A DNA stretch of 64,000 nt from Myxococcus sp. RHSTA-1-4 (lineage in GTDB: Bacteria > Myxococcota > Myxococcia > Myxococcales > Myxococcaceae). The position numbers were made by a program, and so were the translations under genes. The DNA is taken from the NCBI RefSeq assembly GCF_020037125.1, contig NZ_JAIQDG010000003.1:1-64000 (forward strand), given 5' to 3'. Below are positions 25,701 to 32,125 of this stretch, in pieces; position 1 is the first letter of the stretch; each line of letters opens with the position of its first letter. Under the pieces are notes generated by a model. That model was not told the origin of the DNA and searched no databases. It was given only the letters and a program-made list of their open reading frames with translations.

Positions 25701-26943
25701 CGATGTCGCGGCCATCCTCGCGGGGCTGGCGGGCGCCTCGGCCCTGGCCGCAGGGCGCATCACGCTGGGCGCCACGGCCGCGGCCCGGCAGGGCCAGGCC
25801 TGGTCCGGACTGGCGGCGCGGCTCGCCGTCTTTTCGGAGCGGCTCTACCTGCCGCTGAACCTCGGCAAGGGAGCCGCGGACGCGCTCACCCTGGTCGTCC
25901 TCACGGACCAGATTGCCGGGCAGCTCGACCAGATTGAACAGGCGCCCGGGAGCCGCTCGGACAAGGACAGGGCCAAGGCGCTGGTGCTGGCGCAGTTCCT
26001 GGCGACGGGGGGAATCCTCGCGCTGGGCATCAAGGGCTCCCTGCCCCGGCCCGGGCGGGGCCAGCGCCTCTACCTGCACTTCCCCGCGGAAGGTCCTCCG
26101 GTCGCCACGCTCCTCCAGCACCTGGAAGAGACGACGCAGGGGCTGCGGGGCGTGCGGCCCCACCTCACGGACACGGACTTCCTGGCGCGGGCCGAGCGCG
26201 CCAACAACCTCCAGGTGAGCCTGACCAACAACAAGAAGGTGCCGGCGACGAAGATTGTCTTCCTGGAGCCGATGCCGGGCTCCAGCCCGCTCAAGGTCGT
26301 CGAGGTGCTCGACGACACGGGCGCGGCGCTGGGCAAGCTCAAGGCCACCGCGGATGGATTCCAGATTCCGCTCCAGCCCGCGGCGCGGGTGCGCGTCACG
26401 CTGGCCGATGGCACCGTCTTCGAGTGGATTCCCACGCAGGCTCCGCACCCCGGCTACCGGCTGGCCATCAAGCCGTCGAAGCCCTTCCAGGAAGCGGGCT
26501 TCTCGGGGGGACATACCCGGGAGGCCTGGGCCGCGACCATGCGGGCCTACGGAGACAAGATAAAGGTCACCAGCCAGCAGAAGCTCGGCTTCCGGGTGCC
26601 CGGCGACAAGGTCGATACCGAAATCCGGGGCATCCGCTATGAGTACGACGGCAAGGCCGTCAACGTGCCGAAGACCTTCTTCGAGGGGCAGGGGACGGGC
26701 TCGCTCACGAACTTCGAGAAGCACCTGTATGCCCACGCGTCGTACGCGCTGGAGAGCGCCGCGCCCACGGACCGGTTGGTCGCGGTGAAGGTGCCGGTCG
26801 TGGACGGGGCGGGCAATCCCGCGGTGCTCAAGGTCATCATCGCGCGGGACGTACCCGCCGCGGGGGACCGCATCGGCACCATCCGGAGCTGGTGGATTTC
26901 CGAGGAGAACTTCACCAACCCACAGCTCGTCCGTCCTCCCTGA
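22711..26943 (+). CDS. Large DUF4157 (eCIS-type) polymorphic toxin
   Basis: A 1410-residue protein. A Pro/Ser-rich leader (1-70) precedes a DUF4157 domain (about 78-150) with GHEVAHALQQR, a zincin HExxH motif (H137, E138, H141). DUF4157 marks cargo of extracellular contractile injection systems and other polymorphic toxins. Residues ~200-640 are beta-rich repeats with Asp-rich stretches (VLDGDGLSLALDLDHDQQAD). A helical segment precedes two or three hydrophobic stretches (about 935-975 and 997-1015) that could insert in membranes. The final ~110 residues (FFEGQGTGSLTNFEKHLYAH to the stop) form a compact C-terminal domain of unknown type, the presumed toxin. The next gene is a candidate antidote. 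No injection-system structural genes lie in the window. Confidence 0.8.
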   Translation: MSTFDRKPRPAFSSSPAPDAKPASLSQGKTPLTNPLQPQAAPAGGTGAVELSSPGASEAGESPPAPALRFDFSRIPLYPPLRESLQRTFGPEAARIPIHPRSSLATGARGLTVNGEVHLAPGFDDVRSADGRGRVGHEVAHALQQRAGAGGGLTGARRANLEAEAGLAARSFIEGTPFAIRGQAPARLALYDGDPPNGLPPPQTVRWGGDPFTITFERSQENGSDSLSASIEYTGPFPLEGPSLEGRRIRLRVTLGSAPLRAVLLPPNEFAPGENALSLDLYGNGARVVKLLDRVRVDASPGKGRHHDLSFGFSGGSTSYLSVWVKDPNARPATEAPSPATQGDLPGENPASLMDLRTLGAELRIDGDGDQSKELLLHLVPKDQWPDPTFKDVPRNMQLRVMQLSSRQERAFMFQLPAPAPHARGSFFPLFREATDGKAPSRISLVLPTDSQPLLIYPPTRDTKGVTYRITVAGQQLTAVFPPEKVVHRIASAGEVRTAGGISSVDITLGAYRDRFRLTVTRSGGSAMLGISALGPQGPSGGTGVPLQFAGVPSLEVLDGDGLSLALDLDHDQQADLRLHDRLDSPAEVDGGGNPEQNRNHQLRVVGPAVGGEKLFHFTVRQGSLRGGAARPSREDQLAASSAQAITGLGEQAALGSVSDELNAYEGAMRAERHKAASRGLLGKGTYQAWTELSADMVRLEPQANANNVQPALRDQASAHAAAFYQALADETRGEVRFRAGHGWWSTSNPYTGANISPAGERGAGPELAGSLKNGRWQAALSQYRLLVQGMDQWIVERLRKAGRTQDVQDAQRVEYLGAMREQLEALRGKPGIRRVQAVFHPDEQYKSTARIFEVPLSLLLWSEGGKWHLKDITNPKNTFEDTEDAARGQSEPPRSLFEKLDYKVHFPKGIIHYQVPGGSGGRIETTERRSWHEYLSYIGLGAAAVGVSLATFGTGTVAVAGAWVLAGSGVIGAVAAAGDVEERLRHGNRDWSAISLDVAAILAGLAGASALAAGRITLGATAAARQGQAWSGLAARLAVFSERLYLPLNLGKGAADALTLVVLTDQIAGQLDQIEQAPGSRSDKDRAKALVLAQFLATGGILALGIKGSLPRPGRGQRLYLHFPAEGPPVATLLQHLEETTQGLRGVRPHLTDTDFLARAERANNLQVSLTNNKKVPATKIVFLEPMPGSSPLKVVEVLDDTGAALGKLKATADGFQIPLQPAARVRVTLADGTVFEWIPTQAPHPGYRLAIKPSKPFQEAGFSGGHTREAWAATMRAYGDKIKVTSQQKLGFRVPGDKVDTEIRGIRYEYDGKAVNVPKTFFEGQGTGSLTNFEKHLYAHASYALESAAPTDRLVAVKVPVVDGAGNPAVLKVIIARDVPAAGDRIGTIRSWWISEENFTNPQLVRPP

Positions 26944-26999
26944 GCGCCCGGCGGCTCAATCCACCTCGAAGCGGGAGGAAGCCCTGGTACCTTCGAGCC

Positions 27000-27383
27000 A
27001 TGCGCACCGTCCGCCTCGAAGGTCCGAGCATCCGCGTCTCCGAAGACCCGAATCGCGTCATTGGTGAGTTCCTGGAGTTCGCGCTCTCGCTGAAGAACAT
27101 CTCCGGGCGCCCACCGGCCGAGGAGTTCGCCGAGCGGTTCTCTCCGGAGGGGCAGGGGATGAGCCTGCCCGACGTCTTCATGGCCTACCGTCCCGAGAGC
27201 CCGGATGACCTTCCCCCGGAGTCTGGCGAGGAGGCCCTGGAGGCGCTGGGCCGCGAGGAGCTCTGGGTGCTCTCACGGCTCCAGTATGGCCAGGGGCCGG
27301 AGTCCGCCATCGTCGAAGGGCCCGAGCTGCGGCACCTCTTGCAGGAGGCCCTCTCCCAGCGCGGCGCGGCCTCCGTGTCCTGA
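27000..27383 (+). CDS. Candidate immunity protein to the DUF4157 toxin
   Basis: A 127-residue acidic soluble protein with no family I recognise. It reads MRTVRLEGPSIRVSEDPNRV, then a helical region (FLEFALSLKNISGRPPAEEF) and an acidic C-terminal half (ESPDDLPPESGEEALEALGR). It starts 57 bp after the toxin stop on the same strand. The position, small size and acidity are those of a polymorphic-toxin immunity protein; the assignment rests on this context only. Convergent with the TonB receptor gene (12 bp between the stops). Confidence 0.6.
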   Translation: MRTVRLEGPSIRVSEDPNRVIGEFLEFALSLKNISGRPPAEEFAERFSPEGQGMSLPDVFMAYRPESPDDLPPESGEEALEALGREELWVLSRLQYGQGPESAIVEGPELRHLLQEALSQRGAASVS

Positions 27384-27394
27384 GGCCTCGGGGC

Positions 27395-29584
27395 TCAGGG
27401 GACTCCACGCAGCCGCAGTCCCACGCGCGCGAGCAGGGGCGGGCCCAGGGTGTCCACGCCGGCGCGGCCCGCGAGGTACTCGCGGTCGAAGAGGTTCTCC
27501 ACGGTGGCGAAGCCGTCCACCTTCCAGAAGAGGCGGCGGCTGGCGGACACGCCGACCACGGCGTAGCCCCCCAGGGCGCGCTCGTTGAGGTCGTCCTCGT
27601 ACTGGATGCCGGTGACTCGCAGCTGCACCGTGGCGGTGACGAGGGCCGGGTCGTCGAAGGTGACGATGGCCGTGCCCCGGTGTCTCGGGTCCTGCGCGAG
27701 CTGCCGGCCCACCAGCTCCGGCTGGCCCGGGGCCCGGGTGACGGCCGGGTCCACGAAGGTGTACGCGAGCAGCGCCGTCCACCGGCGCGACAGCCGCCAG
27801 TCCACGCTCGTCTCCACGCCCCGCACCCGGGCCTGGCCCAGGTTCTGCCGCTGGCGCGTGGAGCCATCCGGCAGCGGCTCGGCGAGGGTGACGTTGGTGA
27901 TGGGCTCGTCGAGCACGTTCCAGAAGCCGGTGACGCGCGCGGTGAGGCCGCGGGGGGACGCGGCCTCCACGCCGGCCTCGGCGCCCCACAGCCGCTCGGC
28001 GCGCAGCTCCGGGTTGGCGGCGGTGAGCACGGTGCCCACCTGGAAGGGACGGTACAGCTCGTTGAGCGTGGGGGCGCGGAAGGCGCGGTAGCCGGAGGCG
28101 CGCAGCGTGAGCCACTGCACGGGGCGCAGCCGCAGGCCCAGGCGCGGGCTGAGCTGCTGCTCGCCACGGTCCTCGAAGGAGGTGGTCTCCACGGCGCCAC
28201 TGGCGCGCTCCACGCGTTGCTCGCCGTCCAGGTTGCGCCAGACGTCCAGGCGGAGCGCGGCGGACAGCTCCAGCGCGGGAGAGACGGTGTAGAGGTCCTG
28301 GAGGTAGAGGCCGCCGGAGAGCTGGGTGCCGCCGGTGGTGCGCACGCGGGTGGAGGTGGGCGTGGGCTCGGGCGGGAAGAGGTGCTCCTCGGAGGTGCCG
28401 GCCATGCGCCGCGCGTCCAGGCCGGCGGAGAGCACGTGGGTGCCGCCCCACGTCCACGAGGGCGCCGTCCAGAAGAGGGACGCGCCCTGGTCCTCCGCGG
28501 GCACGTCCTGGAAGGCGGCGCGTGACTCGCTGGCGCGGTCCGGTGCCACTCGCGCGCGGTTCTGTTCGAAGCGCTGCACGCGGCCGAAGAGGTCCAGGGA
28601 GAAGGTGCCGCGGTCCTCCGTGCGAAGGCGCGCGCCCGCGCCGAGGTGGGCCAGCCCCACGCGGGCGGTGGTGGAGGCGGTGCCGCCGTTCTGGTTCTCC
28701 CGGAAGACGCCGGCGCGGGCGGAGAGGGAGAGGGACTCGGAGACGTCCGCGTCCACGCGGCCGTTGAGCACGGCGTGGTTGCTGGGCGTGGCGGTGTCGA
28801 TGGGGCCGCGCTGCGAGGCGGCGACGATGGGGTAGCCGTCGCTGGTCAGCAACTCCGTCTCCAGTGAGGCGCGCACAGCGCCCCAGCGCTCCGTGCCCCG
28901 GGCGGCGAGGAGGCCGGTGTCGAGGTTGCCGTAGCTGAGGTCGGCCTCGAGGCCCGGCCCGGTGATGGGGCGGGAGAGGAGCTGCACCACCCCTCCGAGC
29001 GCGCCGCTGCCGTAGAGGGCGGAGCCGCCGCTGGGGACGACCTCGATGCGCTCCAGGCCGAGCCGGGGAAGGGAGCGCCAGAACACCCAGCCACCGAAGG
29101 GGTCATTCACCGGGAGGCCATCCTGGAGCACGAGGCCGCGCGCGACGCCCGAGGGCGCGAGGCCCCGGAGGTTGACTCCCTGCGCGGTGGGGTCCGAGAC
29201 GAGGCTCGGCGTGCGGCGGAAGGTGGCGGCGGAGGGCAGGGTGCGGACGAGCGCGTCCTGCGTCAGCGTGGGGCTGCGCTCGATTTCGTCGCGGGGAATG
29301 ACCACGATGGTGGCGGGCACGTCGCGGATGGGACGTGGCAGCCGGGTGCCCGTGACGACCGTGCCGGCGGGAGCGCGGTCCTCCTCGCTGGGGGCGTTGC
29401 TCGGAGGCGCGGAGGCTCCCGCATCGGCCTCCCTGGACGAGGCCATGGCGGGGACGTCCCGGGTGGGGGCCGCGGAGTCACCTGCTCCGCCGTCTGGCGC
29501 CTGTGCGCGGGCCCCTGTCGAAGACAGCAGCACCCTGAGCACGGCCCACGGGAGGAGCGCACGGGAGCGGGTGGGGCGCGGCAT
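27395..29584 (-). CDS. TonB-dependent outer-membrane receptor
   Basis: A 729-residue outer-membrane transporter. A signal peptide (ALLPWAVLRVLLSSTGARA) is followed by a ~60-residue Ala/Pro/Ser-rich low-complexity stretch. The plug domain includes VVTGTRLPRPIRDVPATIVV, GVNLRGLAPSGVARGLVLQD and ALYGSGALGGVVQLLSRP. The 22-strand barrel ends in the typical aromatic C-terminal region (VENLFDREYLAGRAGV then LLARVGLRLRGVP). The BtuB-like plug wording suggests cobalamin or a small chelate, but the substrate is unknown. I chose ATG 29584, which begins the signal peptide, over ATG 29623. No TonB/ExbBD genes or riboswitch signature are adjacent. Confidence 0.88.
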   Translation of the reverse strand: MPRPTRSRALLPWAVLRVLLSSTGARAQAPDGGAGDSAAPTRDVPAMASSREADAGASAPPSNAPSEEDRAPAGTVVTGTRLPRPIRDVPATIVVIPRDEIERSPTLTQDALVRTLPSAATFRRTPSLVSDPTAQGVNLRGLAPSGVARGLVLQDGLPVNDPFGGWVFWRSLPRLGLERIEVVPSGGSALYGSGALGGVVQLLSRPITGPGLEADLSYGNLDTGLLAARGTERWGAVRASLETELLTSDGYPIVAASQRGPIDTATPSNHAVLNGRVDADVSESLSLSARAGVFRENQNGGTASTTARVGLAHLGAGARLRTEDRGTFSLDLFGRVQRFEQNRARVAPDRASESRAAFQDVPAEDQGASLFWTAPSWTWGGTHVLSAGLDARRMAGTSEEHLFPPEPTPTSTRVRTTGGTQLSGGLYLQDLYTVSPALELSAALRLDVWRNLDGEQRVERASGAVETTSFEDRGEQQLSPRLGLRLRPVQWLTLRASGYRAFRAPTLNELYRPFQVGTVLTAANPELRAERLWGAEAGVEAASPRGLTARVTGFWNVLDEPITNVTLAEPLPDGSTRQRQNLGQARVRGVETSVDWRLSRRWTALLAYTFVDPAVTRAPGQPELVGRQLAQDPRHRGTAIVTFDDPALVTATVQLRVTGIQYEDDLNERALGGYAVVGVSASRRLFWKVDGFATVENLFDREYLAGRAGVDTLGPPLLARVGLRLRGVP

Positions 29585-29733
29585 GAAGGTCCAGGGAGTC
29601 CGAGGGGCGCGCGGTCCAGGCATATGAGCGCTCTAGCGGATGCCCGGGCAGGCAGGCACGTGAAGCCGTCCGGCGTCCTGGGGCGCGGAGGCCCTGAGCG
29701 TCGCGTGTTGAACGGCGCCCGGCCCGGGGCGGG

Positions 29734-30012
29734 TCACCCGCCGGTGTGGCTCCCCGCGACGCCTCGCACCGTGTGCACCGCCGCGTCGACCTCGGCGAGG
29801 ATGCGGCGGGCGTGGAGCAGGAAGGCCTCGCCCGCGGGCAGCAGGCGCATGCCGTTGCGGGTCCGCTCGAACAGGCGGGTGCCGAGCTCGTCCTCGAGCG
29901 CGAGGATGTGCCGGCTGAGCGGAGGCTGCGTCAGGTGCAGCCGCCGCGCGGCCCGGCCCACGTGGCCCTCTTCGGCCACGGCGATGAAGGACTGGATGTG
30001 CGTGAGGCTCAC
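29734..30012 (-). CDS. Truncated LysR-type regulator (DNA-binding domain only)
   Basis: About 92 residues forming only the LysR winged helix-turn-helix: LTHIQSFIAVAEEGHVGRAA, RRLHLTQPPLSRHILALEDE, then LGTRLFERTRNGMRLLPAGE and the start of the linker helix. LysR proteins are about 300 residues; the effector-binding domain is absent and the frame stops at 29734. The start is uncertain: I use GTG 30012 because the family begins there. It is divergent from the methionine aminopeptidase gene. It could be a decayed regulator or a functional DNA-binding-only form. Confidence 0.65.
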   Translation of the reverse strand: MSLTHIQSFIAVAEEGHVGRAARRLHLTQPPLSRHILALEDELGTRLFERTRNGMRLLPAGEAFLLHARRILAEVDAAVHTVRGVAGSHTGG

Positions 30013-30116
30013 GCTCCGCAGTCTAGCGTGCTCCCGGCGGCCGGTACACGCGGGGCCGGCGGTCATTCCGAAACAGCATTGGACGCCACGCCGGGGTGGA
30101 CGCCACCTTGGCGGCC

Positions 30117-30941
30117 ATGACGATTCCCCTGTTCAAGGGCTCCGACGTGGAGCGCCTGCGCCGCGCGAGCCAGGCGGCGGCGGGCACGCTGGCATATGTC
30201 GCGTCGCGGCTCGCGCCCGGCGTCTCGACGGCGGACATCGACGCGTGGGTGCGGGAGGACACGGCGCGCCGGGGCGGCAAGCCCAGCCAGTTGGGCTTCC
30301 ACGGCTTCCCCGCCACCGTCTGTACCAGCCGCAACCAGGTGGTCTGCCACGGCATCCCCCGCCCGGATGAGCACCTCGCCCCGGGCGACATCATCAACGT
30401 CGACGTGACGACGTTCCTCGACGGGTTCCATGGGGACACCTCGGCCACGTTCCTCATTGGCGACGTGTCCGCCGAAGCGCGTCACGTGGTGGACGTGGCG
30501 CGGCGGTGCCGGGACGCGGGCATCGCGGTGGTGCGCCACGGCGCGCGGCTGGGGGACATCGGCGCGGCCATCGAGGAGCTGGCTCGGAAGGAGGGCTGCA
30601 GCGTCGTGGAGGAGTTCGGCGGGCACGGCATCGGCCACCAGATGCACGCGCCTCCCGTGGTGCCCCACACGGGGAAGCGCGGCACGGGCATCAAGCTGCG
30701 CTCGGGCATGGTCCTCACCGTCGAGCCCATGGTGAACCTGGGACGCCCGGGCATCCGCGTGATGCCGGACGGCTGGACGGTGGTGACGGAGGACGGGCGC
30801 CTCTCCGCCCAGTTCGAGCACACGATTCTCGTCACCCGTGAGGGCTGTGAGGTGCTCACCCGGCAGGAGCTGCCGCTGACCATTCCCGTGCTTGTGAGTC
30901 AGCACTTCGGCACCGGGGCGGAAGCGGCGCACGGCGCCTGA
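30117..30941 (+). CDS. map: Methionine aminopeptidase, type I
   Basis: A 274-residue cytosolic metalloprotease that removes N-terminal methionine from new proteins. All five metal ligands of the pita-bread fold are visible: D96 (INVDVTTF), D107 (HGDTSATF), H170 (FGGHGIGHQMH), E203 (LTVEPM) and E234 (AQFEHTIL), with substrate-binding H79 in VCHGIP. The type I length and lack of an N-terminal zinc-finger extension are normal. ATG 30117 starts the MTIPLFKGSDVE sequence. It is likely a paralogue, since it sits alone rather than in the ribosomal-protein operon. Confidence 0.93.
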   Translation: MTIPLFKGSDVERLRRASQAAAGTLAYVASRLAPGVSTADIDAWVREDTARRGGKPSQLGFHGFPATVCTSRNQVVCHGIPRPDEHLAPGDIINVDVTTFLDGFHGDTSATFLIGDVSAEARHVVDVARRCRDAGIAVVRHGARLGDIGAAIEELARKEGCSVVEEFGGHGIGHQMHAPPVVPHTGKRGTGIKLRSGMVLTVEPMVNLGRPGIRVMPDGWTVVTEDGRLSAQFEHTILVTREGCEVLTRQELPLTIPVLVSQHFGTGAEAAHGA

Positions 30942-30952
30942 GCACGCCCCGC

Positions 30953-31103
30953 GTGGAATGGAGGTTCCGTTCCACGTCTTGCTGGAAGAGGCGCCCGGCG
31001 CCCGGGCGTGTTCCACATGGAATGGAAGTTCCATTCCACGTCTTGCTGGAAGAGGCGCCCGGCGCCCGGGCGTGTCCCGCGTGGAATGGAGGTTCCGTTC
31101 CAC
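30953..31103. repeat. Tandem 64-bp repeat with three near-palindromes
   Basis: Near-palindromes of the form TGGAATGGA-purine-GTTCC-ATTCCA start at 30954, 31018 and 31082, spaced exactly 64 bp. The two intervening segments are almost identical (GTCTTGCTGGAAGAGG then a GCGCCCGGCGCCCGGGCG self-complementary core). The middle palindrome has perfect 10-base arms around one central base. The array fills the region after the methionine aminopeptidase stop. The 15-bp core GGAATGGAGGTTCCG recurs, in reverse complement, at 54998-55012, so it is a dispersed element. Confidence 0.8.
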
Positions 31104-31243
31104 CGGGCGGGCTCCCGAGCGTCCGCATGGGCCGGCTGCCGCGCGGAGCTCATGGACCCCGCCGGACGAGGCGGGCAGGCAGCCAGTCCTGCCGTGGCCC
31201 CGTGGGATGCACACCCTCATCGTCAGTGCCAGGAGGGCGGGCG

Positions 31244-31912
31244 ATGAAGAGGGAGATGTTGCTGCACGAGCTGCATCCGGCGGTGGTCCACGCACCGCTG
31301 GCGCTGCTGCCCACGGCGGCGGTGGCGGACCTCATCTCGGTGACCACGGGGGACAAGGCCTGGGGGAAGGTGGCCCGCCGGGTGTGGGTGGCGGGCACGC
31401 TGGGCGGGCTGTTCGCGGGGGTCGCGGGACTGGCGGCCAGTCAGGAGGTGCGGATGGATTCTCCGCGCGCCCGGGACATGGCCTTTCTGCACGGCACGGG
31501 CAACACGCTCATCGTGCTGGGGGCCCTGGGGGTGACGGCGTGGCGGCTGCGGCGCGAGCCCACCCTCACCAGCGCACTGGTGGGCCTGGGCGCGTGCGGG
31601 CTGGCGCTCTACACGGCGGCGCTCGGCGGGAAGCTGGTCTACGAGCTGGGCGTGGGCATCAACCCGATGCCTCAGGACGCGGCGCAGGGCACGCTGAGGG
31701 GACCACCGCTGCTGTCGCGGAACGCGCCCGTGGTGCTGGTGAGGGACGCGCTCCGGGGCGTGAGGTGGCTGGTGTCGCGAGCCCGCGAGCTGCTCACCGG
31801 GGAAAGGCCGCTCGCTCCTGGCTCCGAGGGACTCCGCGCTGCCGAGGACGCCACCCTGCCGCTCCCGCTCGACGAGGTGCACCCGCCGGGCAGGCCCGTG
31901 CCGCGGGCCTGA
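31244..31912 (+). CDS. DUF2231 membrane protein
   Basis: A 222-residue inner-membrane protein of the DUF2231 type: LHELHPAVVHAPLALLPTAA carries the conserved HP..VH motif at the first helix. Four hydrophobic segments follow within residues 8-150, including VAGTLGGLFAGVAGLAAS and ALVGLGACGLALYTAALGG. The C-terminal ~70 residues are hydrophilic. The family is sometimes linked to haem or redox proteins, but its function is not established. ATG 31244 has AGGAGGGC at ideal distance. A hairpin follows at 31986-32016. Confidence 0.85.
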   Translation: MKREMLLHELHPAVVHAPLALLPTAAVADLISVTTGDKAWGKVARRVWVAGTLGGLFAGVAGLAASQEVRMDSPRARDMAFLHGTGNTLIVLGALGVTAWRLRREPTLTSALVGLGACGLALYTAALGGKLVYELGVGINPMPQDAAQGTLRGPPLLSRNAPVVLVRDALRGVRWLVSRARELLTGERPLAPGSEGLRAAEDATLPLPLDEVHPPGRPVPRA

Positions 31913-31985
31913 TGGGGGCCGCGCGCACTGAGTGGACGGGGGCGGGCCCGGTGCCCGCGAGTTGGAACGTGAACGGCATCGGCGC

Positions 31986-32016
31986 CCGGAAATGGGACCG
32001 CTGTTCCCACTTCCGG
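31986..32016 (+). terminator. Hairpin after the DUF2231 gene
   Basis: CCGGAAATGGGA (31986-31997) pairs with TCCCACTTCCGG (32005-32016) with one mismatch and a 7-base loop. It lies 74 bp after the stop and before the permease gene. There is no T-tract, so it could also be an RNA-stability element. Confidence 0.5.
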
Positions 32017-32125
32017 TCAGGCCTCCCGGGCATCCGGGCAGGCCCACCATCGTGGCAGGCGTGGCATCCTTGTTGCTGCTGACGGCGTGGCGGTTGCTCC
32101 CCACTCCCCCGCCCGTCCCCACAGC

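Noticed and set aside
23722..26736. 1004-codon open frame antisense to the DUF4157 toxin gene
   Set aside because: It mirrors the codon bias of the plus-strand gene and is Arg/Leu/Gly-rich without domain signatures. Long antisense frames are usual at this GC content.
29585..29733. Cobalamin riboswitch upstream of the TonB receptor
   Set aside because: The leader lacks recognisable B12-box or receptor-loop sequence.
30953..31103. Possible CRISPR array
   Set aside because: The 64-bp units are contiguous copies including the intervening sequence; there are no unique spacers and no cas genes.
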